Under the pieces are notes generated by a model. That model saw only the letters and a list, made by a program, of their open reading frames with translations. It was not told the DNA's origin and made no database searches. Below are positions 1 through 8,260 of a stretch of DNA of 42,151 nt, one piece after another; positions within the stretch are counted from its first letter, which is position 1; the number at the start of each line of letters is the position of its first letter. Position numbers and translations under genes: made by a program. The DNA comes from an uncultured Bacillota bacterium (GTDB taxonomy: Bacteria > Bacillota > Clostridia > Lachnospirales > CAG-274): the NCBI GenBank assembly GCA_958426775.1, contig CATZZP010000019.1:1-42151 (forward strand), given 5' to 3'.

Positions 1-1854
1 AGCGAGGCTCACAGAAACGGTGATATACATATTCATGACCTTGATTTTCTTACAATGACTACAACCTGTACTCAGATTGATTTAATCAAGCTTTTTAAGG
101 ACGGCTTTAATACAGGCCATGGTGTTTTGAGAGAGCCTAACGATATTTCAAGCTATTCAGCTCTTGCCTGTATAGCAATACAGTCAAACCAGAATGACCA
201 GCACGGCGGACAGAGCATACCTAACTTTGACTATGCCCTTGCATTAGGTGTGAGAAAAACATTTATCAAAAGCTACAGAGTTAATTTGTCACGTAACTGT
301 GAAATGCTTTTTGATGAGGAAAATCCTGACGAAATGGCTTTAGAAATCCAGAATACTCTTTTTGCCGAGGGTTATACTCTTTCTATTGAAAATTATAAAG
401 AGTATATGGAAGCAGAAAAGGACATACTTTTATCTAAGGGCTATTATCCAAAGGTTATAAGTAAAATACAAAGGCTTGCTTATAAAAACGCTCTTAAGGA
501 AACAGATAAAGCTACTTATCAGGCTATGGAGTCACTTATTCATAACCTTAATACAATGAATTCAAGAGCCGGAGCACAGACACCGTTTTCATCAATAAAC
601 TATGGTACAGACACAAGCGAAGAGGGCAGACTTGTTATTAAAAATGTTTTGCTTGCCTTAGATGACGGCTTAGGTAATGGTGAAACACCTATTTTCCCAA
701 TACACATTTTCAGAGTTAAAGAGGGTAAAAATTATAATGAGGGTGATAAAAACTATGACCTTTTTAAGCTTGCTTGTAAGGTAAGTGCAAAAAGGCTGTT
801 TCCGAACTTCTCATTTCAGGATGCACCCTTTAATCTTCAGTATTATAAGGAAGGACACCCTGAAACGGAAATTTCCTATATGGGCTGTCGTACCAGGGTA
901 ATAGGTAATGTACACGATAAAACTAAAGAAATAACTTACGGCAGAGGTAACTTAAGCTTTACCTCAATTAATCTGCCAAGGCTTGCAATTAAAGCTGATG
1001 GTAATATTGAATGGTTTTTTAATGAGCTTGATAAAATGATTGATTTGTGCATTGACCAGTTGTTGGACAGATTTAAGCTACAGTGCGTAAGAAAGGTTAA
1101 AAATTTTCCGTTTCTTATGGGACAGGGTGTATGGATTGACAGTGATAAGCTTGATAATGAGGACACTCTTGAAGAGGTGCTTAAGCATGGTACACTAAGT
1201 GTGGGCTTTATCGGTCTTGCAGAATGTCTTAAGGCTCTTATCGGAAAGCATCACGGTGAGTCTGAGGAAGCGAGAGAGCTTGGTTATAAAATAATTGAGC
1301 ATATGAGAAAGCGTATGGACGATGAGTCAGAAAAAACTCAACTTAATTTCTCTCTTCTTGCAACACCTGCTGAGGGGCTTTCCGGCAGATTTGTTAATAT
1401 GGATAAGGAGTTATTTGGTATAATTGACGGTGTGACAGACAGGGAGTATTATACAAACAGCTTCCACATTCCTGTATATTACCACATTAAGGCGGCTGAT
1501 AAAATAAAGATAGAAGCACCGTATCATGCTCTTACAAATGCAGGGCATATATCCTATATAGAGCTTGACGGTGATACAGTTAAAAATGTAGCAGCTTTTG
1601 AAAAGATTATACGTTATATGAAGGAGTGCGGCATTGGCTACGGCTCAATAAATCACCCTGTTGACAGAGATCCTGTTTGCGGTTATACAGGCATTATTAA
1701 TGATGAGTGTCCTAAATGCGGCAGGAAGGTTGATGTTGAGGGCAGTGCTCCTGTAGAGAGAATAAGACGAATTACGGGCTACCTTGTAGGCTCTCTTGAA
1801 AAATTTAATGATGCCAAATACGCTGAATGTATGGATAGGGTAAAGCATGATTGA
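1..1854 (+). CDS. nrdD: Anaerobic (class III) ribonucleoside-triphosphate reductase, 5'-truncated by the window
   Basis: This enzyme reduces ribonucleoside triphosphates to deoxyribonucleotides by glycyl-radical chemistry without oxygen. The reading frame is open from base 1, so the N-terminus, normally with an ATP-cone, lies outside the window; about 617 residues are visible. The motif GDIHIHD near the start, the GCRT motif around base 885-896 with a likely thiyl-radical cysteine, a C-terminal zinc ribbon (two CxxC-type pairs, DPVCGY and CPKCGRK) and the glycyl-radical motif RITGY about 25 residues from the C-terminus identify NrdD. The stop overlaps the miaA start by 8 bases, so the two are co-transcribed. 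The activase gene nrdG, often adjacent, does not follow here. Confidence 0.96.
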   Translation, partial: SEAHRNGDIHIHDLDFLTMTTTCTQIDLIKLFKDGFNTGHGVLREPNDISSYSALACIAIQSNQNDQHGGQSIPNFDYALALGVRKTFIKSYRVNLSRNCEMLFDEENPDEMALEIQNTLFAEGYTLSIENYKEYMEAEKDILLSKGYYPKVISKIQRLAYKNALKETDKATYQAMESLIHNLNTMNSRAGAQTPFSSINYGTDTSEEGRLVIKNVLLALDDGLGNGETPIFPIHIFRVKEGKNYNEGDKNYDLFKLACKVSAKRLFPNFSFQDAPFNLQYYKEGHPETEISYMGCRTRVIGNVHDKTKEITYGRGNLSFTSINLPRLAIKADGNIEWFFNELDKMIDLCIDQLLDRFKLQCVRKVKNFPFLMGQGVWIDSDKLDNEDTLEEVLKHGTLSVGFIGLAECLKALIGKHHGESEEARELGYKIIEHMRKRMDDESEKTQLNFSLLATPAEGLSGRFVNMDKELFGIIDGVTDREYYTNSFHIPVYYHIKAADKIKIEAPYHALTNAGHISYIELDGDTVKNVAAFEKIIRYMKECGIGYGSINHPVDRDPVCGYTGIINDECPKCGRKVDVEGSAPVERIRRITGYLVGSLEKFNDAKYAECMDRVKHD

Positions 1855-2782
1855 TGTAAAAAACAAACCATTAATTATAATCGCAGGACCTACTGCCTGC
1901 GGTAAAACAGCAGTATCTGTAGAGCTTGCTAAGTTAATCGGCGGAGAGATAATCTCCGCTGATTCTATGCAGGTGTATAAGAATATGGATATTGGTACAG
2001 CAAAAATCAAACCTGATGAAATGCAGGGTATAAAGCACTATCTTGTAGATGAATTATATCCCGATGAGGAATTTTCCGTAGCTGTATTTAAAAATAAGGC
2101 TACAGCATATATTAATGAGATATACAAAAAAGGTAAAGTGCCTGTTATGGTAGGCGGTACGGGCTTTTATATCAATGCTGTCTTATATAATAATGATTTT
2201 TCCGAGGATTGTTCGGATAACACAATCAGAGCGGAGCTTGAATATTATCTTGAAGAAAAGGGCAAAGAGGCTTTGTATGAAAAGCTTAAAAGCATTGACC
2301 CTGAAGCCTGCAAGACAATTCATATAAATAACACAAAAAGAGTAATCCGAGCTATTGAGTTTTATAAAACAACAGGCAAGCCTATTTCACGGCATAATAA
2401 AGAGGAAAAAGAAAGAAAGCCTTATTATGACGGTAAAATTTTTATTCTGAATATGGATAGGGAAAGGCTGTACAAGCGTATTAACAAGCGTATTGATATT
2501 ATGCTTGAGGAGGGGCTTGTTGATGAGGTGAAAGGACTTTATCCAAAGTACAGCAGAGAACTTGTGTCTATGCAGGGACTGGGTTATAAGGAGATTATAG
2601 CTTACCTGGAGGGTGAATGTAGCCTTGATGAGGCTGTATATATTTTAAAACGTGATACACGTCATTTTGCCAAGCGACAGCTTACATGGTTCAAGCACCA
2701 ATGCAACGGCATCTGGATTGATATAGATAAATTTGAAAGCAGTAAGGCTGTTGCACAATATATTTCAACTGAAATTAAGTAG
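1847..2782 (+). CDS. miaA: tRNA dimethylallyltransferase
   Basis: MiaA transfers a dimethylallyl group to N6 of A37 in tRNAs that read UNN codons, the first step to i6A/ms2i6A. The 311-residue product has the usual family length. It shows the P-loop GPTACGKT at residues 14-21, the DSMQVYKNMDIGTAK block at 39-53, and the GGTGFY motif (about residue 102) followed by the swinging insertion domain. The ATG at 1847 lies inside the nrdD end (8-base overlap), indicating translational coupling. In Bacillus and many clostridia miaA is followed by hfq and then a ynbB-type gene; here the hfq position is occupied by non-coding folded DNA. Confidence 0.97.
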   Translation: MIDVKNKPLIIIAGPTACGKTAVSVELAKLIGGEIISADSMQVYKNMDIGTAKIKPDEMQGIKHYLVDELYPDEEFSVAVFKNKATAYINEIYKKGKVPVMVGGTGFYINAVLYNNDFSEDCSDNTIRAELEYYLEEKGKEALYEKLKSIDPEACKTIHINNTKRVIRAIEFYKTTGKPISRHNKEEKERKPYYDGKIFILNMDRERLYKRINKRIDIMLEEGLVDEVKGLYPKYSRELVSMQGLGYKEIIAYLEGECSLDEAVYILKRDTRHFAKRQLTWFKHQCNGIWIDIDKFESSKAVAQYISTEIK

Positions 2783-2787
2783 GTAGA

Positions 2788-2896
2788 GATTTTTATTCGG
2801 TTACTTTGTTTTTTGCTCGATTTCGTGTTTTTGCTTCGCAAGAAACACCGGACTCGCAAAAAACAATTCCTACGGGAACGTAACCTTATAAAAATC
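2788..2896. other. Large folded intergenic element (three-way-junction type inverted repeats)
   Basis: Nested inverted repeats fold this stretch almost completely. Outer arms are 2788-2796 with 2888-2896 (9 bp) and 2799-2804 with 2880-2885 (GGTTAC/GTAACC). An inner arm pairs 2808-2816 with 2856-2864 (9 bp), capped by 2825-2834 with 2838-2848 (10 bp, one bulge). A small side hairpin at 2867-2878 has a UACG tetraloop closed by C-G. It could be a structured RNA at the 3' end of the miaA transcript or a palindromic genome repeat; the sequence alone does not decide. No open reading frame of note lies in it. Confidence 0.6.
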
Positions 2897-2905
2897 CTTT
2901 AATGA

Positions 2906-2941
2906 AAAGCTTTTCTTTATGAGGGCATAAAGAAAAGCTTT
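2906..2941. other. Perfect 16-bp hairpin without a T-tract
   Basis: Bases 2906-2921 are exactly complementary to 2926-2941 with a 4-base loop (AGGG). No run of T follows on the plus strand, so this is not a standard intrinsic terminator. It ends 23 bases before the next start codon (2965), leaving only the ribosome binding site (aggag) between. It may be a processing or stabilising hairpin, or part of the same element as 2788-2896. Confidence 0.65.
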
Positions 2942-2964
2942 ACTAAAAGAAATTAGGAGCATTT

Positions 2965-4254
2965 ATGGAAAATATAAGAAAGTATTTAAAGGATGAATAT
3001 AATTTTGAGGATAGGGTAATAGATTTCTGTCTTGAAATTGAGCAGAGTATTGCAGATAAATTTAAGGAAATTGATAAGATAACCGAATATAACCAATATA
3101 AGGTCCTTAAGGCTATGCAAAAAAATAAGCTTAGTGAGGGCTGTTTTGCTGTATCTACAGGTTATGGCTATAATGATTTAGGAAGAGATACCTTAGAAAG
3201 TATATATGCTGATGTTTTTCACACAGAGCTTGCTCTTGTAAGACCCCAGATTATATCAGGTACCCATGCACTTACTGTTGCTCTTTTCGGTAACTTAAGA
3301 TACGGAGATGAAATGGTTTCCGTCGTAGGGGCACCTTATGATACTCTTCAGGGCGTAATTGGCTATGAAAGAGAGGTTAAGGGTTCACTAAAGGAGCATG
3401 GTGTAATTTATAAGCAGGTAGATTTACTGCCTGACGGCACTGTAAACTACGATGGGATTGCCGAAAAAATAACTGATAAAACAAGGCTTGTGGAAATTCA
3501 ACGTTCTAAGGGCTATGATTATCGCCCAAGCCTTACGGTAGAGGAAATAGCAAAGATAATTAAAACCGTTAAGGCAATAAAGCCTGATGTTATCTGTATG
3601 GTTGATAATTGCTACGGTGAGTTTACCGATATAATTGAGCCTACAGATGTAGGTACGGACCTTATGGTAGGTTCTCTTATTAAAAATCCCGGAGGTGGAC
3701 TTGCACCTGTAGGCGGTTATATTGTGGGCAAGGAAGAGTATGTTGAAAATGCGGCATATCGCCTTACCTCTCCCGGTATGGGTAGAGAGGTCGGACCCAG
3801 CTTAGGTGTTATAACATCATTAATACAAGGTCTTTTCCTTTCACCTACAGTGGTAAATGCCTCCTTAAAAGGAGCAGTGTTTGCCTCTGCCATATTTAAA
3901 AAATTAGGCTTTGAGGTTATGCCTGAGCCTGAGGAAAAAAGAGCAGATATTGTACAGGCAATACAAATGAAAACTCCTGAGGGGGTAATTGCTTTTTGTG
4001 AGGGTATACAAATGGGTGCGGCTGTTGACAGCTATGTAAAGCCTGAACCATGGGATATGCCCGGCTATGATTGTCAGGTTATAATGGCGGCAGGCGCCTT
4101 TGTTCAAGGCTCATCTATTGAGCTTTCCGCTGATGCACCTATGAAAGAACCCTATACAGTGTTTATGCAGGGTGGCTTAACCTGGTATCATGCTAAAATA
4201 GGTATTATGATGACTGTAAATAATTTATATAAGAAAAAGCTTATTAAGCTTTAA
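2965..4254 (+). CDS. PLP-dependent methionine gamma-lyase family protein (YnbB / 'aluminium resistance' type)
   Basis: The 429-residue protein belongs to the Met_gamma_lyase (PF06838) group of fold-type I PLP enzymes, related to cystathionine gamma-synthase. The exact substrate is unknown; 'aluminium resistance protein' is a historical name. The likely PLP-binding lysine is K240 in SLIKNPGGG. Other visible family blocks are RPQIISGTHAL, the aspartate-containing VDNCYGEF and SPGMGREVGPSLG. The start has the ribosome binding site aggag. Its position just after miaA parallels the miaA-hfq-ynbB order of Bacillus, supporting the family call. It is probably read from the nrdD-miaA transcript or from an unseen promoter. 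Confidence 0.9.
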   Translation: MENIRKYLKDEYNFEDRVIDFCLEIEQSIADKFKEIDKITEYNQYKVLKAMQKNKLSEGCFAVSTGYGYNDLGRDTLESIYADVFHTELALVRPQIISGTHALTVALFGNLRYGDEMVSVVGAPYDTLQGVIGYEREVKGSLKEHGVIYKQVDLLPDGTVNYDGIAEKITDKTRLVEIQRSKGYDYRPSLTVEEIAKIIKTVKAIKPDVICMVDNCYGEFTDIIEPTDVGTDLMVGSLIKNPGGGLAPVGGYIVGKEEYVENAAYRLTSPGMGREVGPSLGVITSLIQGLFLSPTVVNASLKGAVFASAIFKKLGFEVMPEPEEKRADIVQAIQMKTPEGVIAFCEGIQMGAAVDSYVKPEPWDMPGYDCQVIMAAGAFVQGSSIELSADAPMKEPYTVFMQGGLTWYHAKIGIMMTVNNLYKKKLIKL

Positions 4255-4263
4255 GGAGAATAA

Positions 4264-5220
4264 ATGCAGAATATATACATAGGTAACACTAATTTATACT
4301 ATTTATTGTTTTATTTTGTGCTTTTCAGCTTTCTTGGTTGGCTTATGGAAACAGTAAGAGTATCCATAAAAAACAAAAAATACATTAACAGAGGGTTTGC
4401 AAATGGACCATATTGCCCTATATACGGCTTTGGTATGTGCTTTGTTGTAATATTTTTAAGCGACTTAAAAGATAATATTCCGTTGCTGTTTGTTTCGGGG
4501 GTTATTTTAACAACTACCTTGGAATACGTTACAGCATATCTGTTGGAAGTGATATTTAAAGCAAAGTGGTGGGATTATTCCTATAAAAAATTTAACCTTA
4601 AAGGAAGAATATGTCTTGATATATCTATAGCATGGGGCATACTTTCTGTAATAATGATAGAATGGGTAATACCGCTTATAGATGATTTTATCAGTATAAT
4701 TCCGTTATTTGCAGGAGAAATTTTTTTGCTTGCTGTAATAGCTTTAATAGCCGTTGATGTTGTTATAACTGCAAAAGGTATGCTTTCCTTCAAGAATGTA
4801 TTATATAAGCTCGCAATTTTAAAAGCTGAAACTAAGGAGGAATTAAATAATTTTATAGATAAATTTTCCGAAAACCTGCGGGAGTATATAGATATGGAGG
4901 AGCTTACCGAAAAGCTAAGCGAAGTAAGTGCTAAAAAATCTGACTTTAAGCAAATGCTTGCAGAAAAGAAAAAGTTAATTAAGGATATTGACTTTGAGGA
5001 AATCAAGGCAAGATTTGCTGATAGGGAAATCAGCGAGGAAAAGTTGGAGGCTATTAATAAAATACGCCAAAAATATGCAAGGTTTGTTGCAATTTCCAAA
5101 ATGAATATATCAAAAAATCATAGACGTATTTTTAACGCATATCCTGATTTTAAGCTTAAAAATGAGGAATTTCAGGAGATTTTTAAAAATATTAAAGATA
5201 ACTTTAAAAGAAAAAGATAA
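4264..5220 (+). CDS. Membrane protein, putative ABC-transporter type IV (PF06541) family
   Basis: The 318-residue protein has four or five hydrophobic segments in the first ~175 residues (LLFYFVLFSFLGWLMET, the GPYCPIYGFGMC region, a helix ending TTTLEYVTAYLLEV, and SIAWGILSVIMIEWVIPL), followed by a ~140-residue charged, probably helical cytoplasmic tail. The FLGWLMET, RGFANGPYCPIYG and WDYS motifs are those of PF06541, whose transport role is not established. It follows the YnbB-like gene by nine bases with ribosome binding site aaggag, so the two form an operon. A strong terminator follows directly. Confidence 0.8.
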   Translation: MQNIYIGNTNLYYLLFYFVLFSFLGWLMETVRVSIKNKKYINRGFANGPYCPIYGFGMCFVVIFLSDLKDNIPLLFVSGVILTTTLEYVTAYLLEVIFKAKWWDYSYKKFNLKGRICLDISIAWGILSVIMIEWVIPLIDDFISIIPLFAGEIFLLAVIALIAVDVVITAKGMLSFKNVLYKLAILKAETKEELNNFIDKFSENLREYIDMEELTEKLSEVSAKKSDFKQMLAEKKKLIKDIDFEEIKARFADREISEEKLEAINKIRQKYARFVAISKMNISKNHRRIFNAYPDFKLKNEEFQEIFKNIKDNFKRKR

Positions 5221-5240
5221 TATAAATCATACATTTTGTA

Positions 5241-5273
5241 TGCACCCCAAAAGTCAGATATTTTTGGGGTGCA
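5241..5273. terminator. Intrinsic terminator between convergent genes
   Basis: A 12-bp stem (TGCACCCCAAAA at 5241-5252 with its complement at 5262-5273) is followed on the plus strand by TTAAATTTTT. It ends the nrdD-miaA-ynbB-like transcript. It sits in the 61-bp gap before the convergent nnr stop and may also work in reverse. Confidence 0.85.
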
Positions 5274-5281
5274 TTAAATTT

Positions 5282-6784
5282 TTAATCAAATACGGCAGGT
5301 ATGCAGTCAATTAAATCACTTGCCGTAATTCCGTAAGAGGATAACCTACTTTCTGCAATTTCCCCTGCTTTTCCGCTTATATAACAACCTAAGGAGGCGG
5401 CAGTGCAGCAATCAAGCCCCTGGGCAATAAGCCCGCTTATAATGCCTGCAAGGCAATCTCCGCTACCTCCCTTGCTCATAGCAGGAGTACCTGTAATATT
5501 TATGGTAACCTGACCTTGCGGTGATGCTATAACAGTACGTGCGTCCTTTAGAACTGTTATTACATTATATTTTTTAGCAAAGCTTAGGGCTGTTTCAACG
5601 GGATTATTAATAATTTCCTTAACGCTTAAGCCTGTCAGTCTTGACATTTCTTTAGGGTGAGGAGTAATTACCGTATTATTGGGCAACATATTTTTTAATT
5701 CCTCATTTTGGGATATTATATTTAATCCGTCTGCATCAAGCACAAGAGGTATACTTATTTTGTTTAAAATTTCTTTTAAAAAGCCATAGGTAATATTGTT
5801 GTTTCCCAAACCACAACCTATAAGTATAACGGTAGCCCCTGATAAATCAATATTTCCTGCGTCACTGTTAATATATCCATCGGTTTCAGGCACTGAATTT
5901 ACTACAGCCTCAGGCAGATGATATTGCATTATCTGAGAGCAGTGCCTTGTGGTATAAGCATATATAAGCCCTGCTCCTACTTTGTATGCACTTTTAGCTG
6001 ACAGCACAGCTGCCCCTGTCATATTGTCACAGCCTGTAAAAGCGTATATTCTGCCGTAACAACTTTTGTCGGAGCGAGGTATTCTTTTGGGCATAAGCTC
6101 TTTTGCCTCTGTGTTTGATAATAACCTGTAGTTAGTTTTATTATCCTGCTTAAGGGAAATATTACCTACAATAAGCTCCCCTGTATGCTCGCAGGCAGGG
6201 TGTAGCATTAAACCTACCTTAGGCAGGTGGAAGGTGACGGTTTTTTTTGCATATACAGCTAAGCCGAAATCATCTCCGCTGTCTGTTGATACTCCCGTAG
6301 GACAATCTACACTGTATACAGGCTTACCTGAGTTGTTTATAATATTTACAAGGGTTGAAATAGGCTCTCTTAACTTACTTTCAAGTCCCGTACCGACCAT
6401 TGCATCAACAATTAAATCGCATTTTTCCAAATGTTCTTTCAAATCGCTTAAATCCTGAATATACCTGTCAAAATAAACTATAGGTATGTTAAGGGCATTG
6501 ACAGCATTTAAATTAGTGCAACAATCCTCTGTTGTGCTTTGCGGCATACCTATAAAAATAATATTAACGTCAATTCCTTTAGCGTAGAGCTGTCTTGCAC
6601 AGGCTAAGCCATCTCCTCCGTTATTGCCTTTTCCGCAAAAAAGCAATACATTTTTGTAATTGTCCTCTACAATAAGCTCTGTTAAGGACATAGCGGCATT
6701 TTCCATAAGTAAAAGTGACGGCATACCCGATACTATTGCTTTTTGTTCAATAGCCTTCATTTGTGAATTTGTTACAAGATACAT
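5282..6784 (-). CDS. nnr: Bifunctional NAD(P)H-hydrate epimerase / ADP-dependent NAD(P)H-hydrate dehydratase
   Basis: This repair enzyme restores damaged hydrated NADH and NADPH: the N-terminal YjeF_N domain epimerises the R and S forms and the C-terminal ribokinase-like domain dehydrates S-NAD(P)HX using ADP. The 500-residue length is typical for the fused form. In the N-terminal half, FCGKGNNGGDGLACAR and DAMVGTG are visible. In the C-terminal half, VLDADGLN, TPHPKEMSRL and GGSGDCLAGIISGLIAQG are visible. It begins immediately after the acpS stop (no gap), so it is the second gene of an acpS-nnr operon, a common arrangement. Confidence 0.95.
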   Translation of the reverse strand: MYLVTNSQMKAIEQKAIVSGMPSLLLMENAAMSLTELIVEDNYKNVLLFCGKGNNGGDGLACARQLYAKGIDVNIIFIGMPQSTTEDCCTNLNAVNALNIPIVYFDRYIQDLSDLKEHLEKCDLIVDAMVGTGLESKLREPISTLVNIINNSGKPVYSVDCPTGVSTDSGDDFGLAVYAKKTVTFHLPKVGLMLHPACEHTGELIVGNISLKQDNKTNYRLLSNTEAKELMPKRIPRSDKSCYGRIYAFTGCDNMTGAAVLSAKSAYKVGAGLIYAYTTRHCSQIMQYHLPEAVVNSVPETDGYINSDAGNIDLSGATVILIGCGLGNNNITYGFLKEILNKISIPLVLDADGLNIISQNEELKNMLPNNTVITPHPKEMSRLTGLSVKEIINNPVETALSFAKKYNVITVLKDARTVIASPQGQVTINITGTPAMSKGGSGDCLAGIISGLIAQGLDCCTAASLGCYISGKAGEIAESRLSSYGITASDLIDCIPAVFD

Positions 6785-7144
6785 TTAATCATCCCCTTCA
6801 ATAACTGCAAAGGCACAGGCTGTTGTTTTGTTATGAGATATTGTAATATATATTTTTTTACAATTTTTTTCGTTGAAAAGTGATAAAGCGTTGTTGTATA
6901 GGGTAACTGTGGGTGCACCGAGGTCAGAACGTAAAATTTCAATATCTTTTGCACCAAAACCTCTAAAACCCGTCACCAAAGCTTTTGCTACAGCCTCCTT
7001 TGCGGCAAAGTTGCCTGCCAAAGACTCAGCCTTGTTTTTAAGTAAAACCTGTTCCTTTTTTGTATATACCTTATTTAAAAAACTTTCAGTTGTATTTTCA
7101 AAGCGAGATATTTCTATTATATCAGTGCCTATTCCGTATATCAT
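6785..7144 (-). CDS. acpS: Holo-[acyl-carrier-protein] synthase
   Basis: AcpS transfers 4'-phosphopantetheine from CoA to the serine of acyl carrier protein, activating fatty-acid synthesis. The 119-residue length is normal. The magnesium-binding D8 is in GIGTDIIEISRF and E50 in NFAAKEAVAKA. The C-terminal SHNKTTACAFAVIE completes the signature. An ideal ribosome binding site (GGAGGT, complement of 7150-7156) lies six bases before the ATG. It is transcribed divergently from birA. Confidence 0.96.
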   Translation of the reverse strand: MIYGIGTDIIEISRFENTTESFLNKVYTKKEQVLLKNKAESLAGNFAAKEAVAKALVTGFRGFGAKDIEILRSDLGAPTVTLYNNALSLFNEKNCKKIYITISHNKTTACAFAVIEGDD

Positions 7145-7165
7145 TTTAATACCTCCAATCCCTTT

Positions 7166-7194
7166 AATTTAAGTATAATTAAATTTTTTGTCAA
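7166..7194 (-). promoter_or_regulatory. Putative sigma-A promoter of acpS-nnr
   Basis: On the minus strand a perfect -35 box TTGACA (7189-7194) is followed after 17 bases by TAAATT (7166-7171). It lies just upstream of the acpS ribosome binding site. The -10 box is imperfect, so the assignment is tentative. Confidence 0.55.
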
Positions 7195-7222
7195 AAGCAA
7201 GAAAATAAATATTAATAAATAA

Positions 7223-7251
7223 TTGCAATATCTGCAAATTTGTTGTAAAAT
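7223..7251 (+). promoter_or_regulatory. Putative sigma-A promoter of birA
   Basis: TTGCAA (7223-7228) and TAAAAT (7246-7251) are separated by 17 bases, 30 bases before the birA start. I see no palindromic biotin operator here, so autoregulation is not evident. Confidence 0.6.
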
Positions 7252-7281
7252 ATAACAGAGATTGTTTAGGAGCAGGGTTAA

Positions 7282-8241
7282 ATGAAATATAAAATACTTG
7301 AGCTTTTAAAAAACAGCTCCGGCTTTATCTCCGGAGAGGATATAGGTAAACAGCTTAATATCTCAAGAGCGGCAGTGTGGAAAAATATTGCAAAGCTGAA
7401 AACAGAGGGCTATGAAATTGAGTCTGTCAGCAATAAGGGATATAAGCTGATACAAGACAATAAGGACAATGTACTTAATAAGTTTGAAATAGGCATTGAA
7501 AACTGCGTTTTTTTGCCTGAGGTTGATTCAACTAACTTAGAAGCTAAGCGTATTGCACAAGCTCCCTTTAAGGACAAGCTCCTTGTTGTTTGCAATAAAC
7601 AGCTTACAGGAAGAGGCCGACTTGGCAGAACCTGGCAGGATAAAGGCGAAAATGTATGTATGAGCTACCTTTTTAAGCCTGATATACCGCCAATGGATGC
7701 ACAGCAGTTTACTTTAATATCGGGACTTGCCGTTGCTGAGGCTATAACAGAGCAAACAGGTCTTGAATGTAAAATTAAATGGCCAAATGACGTTATTTTA
7801 AACGGTAAGAAGCTTGTAGGTATTCTTACTGAAATGAGTGCAGAAATGGAGCATATTAACTATGTAATTGTAGGTATAGGCATAAATGTGAATTGTACAG
7901 AGTTTGACGGAGAACTTAAGGATAAGGCGACCTCTCTTGCTCTGGAGTTAGGACATAGCTTTAATCGAAGCCTTATTGTAAAAAAATGTGCAGAAAAAAT
8001 GTTTTTGTACTATGACAGGTTTTGCACGGATGGCTTTGATTGCTTTATTTCTCAATACAATCAAAGATGTATTAATGTAGGCAAAACAGTAAAGGCTATA
8101 TATAAAAACCGTCACCTTATAGGCTTAGCAAAAGGTATAGATGAAAACGGCGGGTTAATTATATTATGTGAGGACGGAAATGAAGTAACGGTTACTTCAG
8201 GTGAAGTTTCTCTAAGGCTTGAAAAAAATAATTATATATAA
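7282..8241 (+). CDS. birA: Biotin-[acetyl-CoA carboxylase] ligase with DNA-binding domain
   Basis: BirA activates biotin to biotinyl-AMP and attaches it to a lysine of biotin carboxyl carrier proteins. The first ~60 residues form a winged helix-turn-helix (GEDIGKQLNISRAAVWKNIA), so this is the bifunctional repressor type. The catalytic core carries GRGRLGRTW at 110-118, KWPNDVILNGKKLVGIL and GIGINVN. A small SH3-like C-terminal domain ends at residue 319, the usual length. It opens a co-directional cluster with short gaps that continues through dusB and the pur genes. Confidence 0.96.
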   Translation: MKYKILELLKNSSGFISGEDIGKQLNISRAAVWKNIAKLKTEGYEIESVSNKGYKLIQDNKDNVLNKFEIGIENCVFLPEVDSTNLEAKRIAQAPFKDKLLVVCNKQLTGRGRLGRTWQDKGENVCMSYLFKPDIPPMDAQQFTLISGLAVAEAITEQTGLECKIKWPNDVILNGKKLVGILTEMSAEMEHINYVIVGIGINVNCTEFDGELKDKATSLALELGHSFNRSLIVKKCAEKMFLYYDRFCTDGFDCFISQYNQRCINVGKTVKAIYKNRHLIGLAKGIDENGGLIILCEDGNEVTVTSGEVSLRLEKNNYI

Positions 8242-8260
8242 ATTAAGGAGATTGTAACTA

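Noticed and set aside
2906..2941. Intrinsic terminator for miaA
   Set aside because: The hairpin is perfect but no T-tract follows it on the plus strand.
4581..5099. 172-codon open frame on the minus strand
   Set aside because: It is antisense to the PF06541 protein, with Ser/Leu/Ile-rich shadow composition and no plausible motif.
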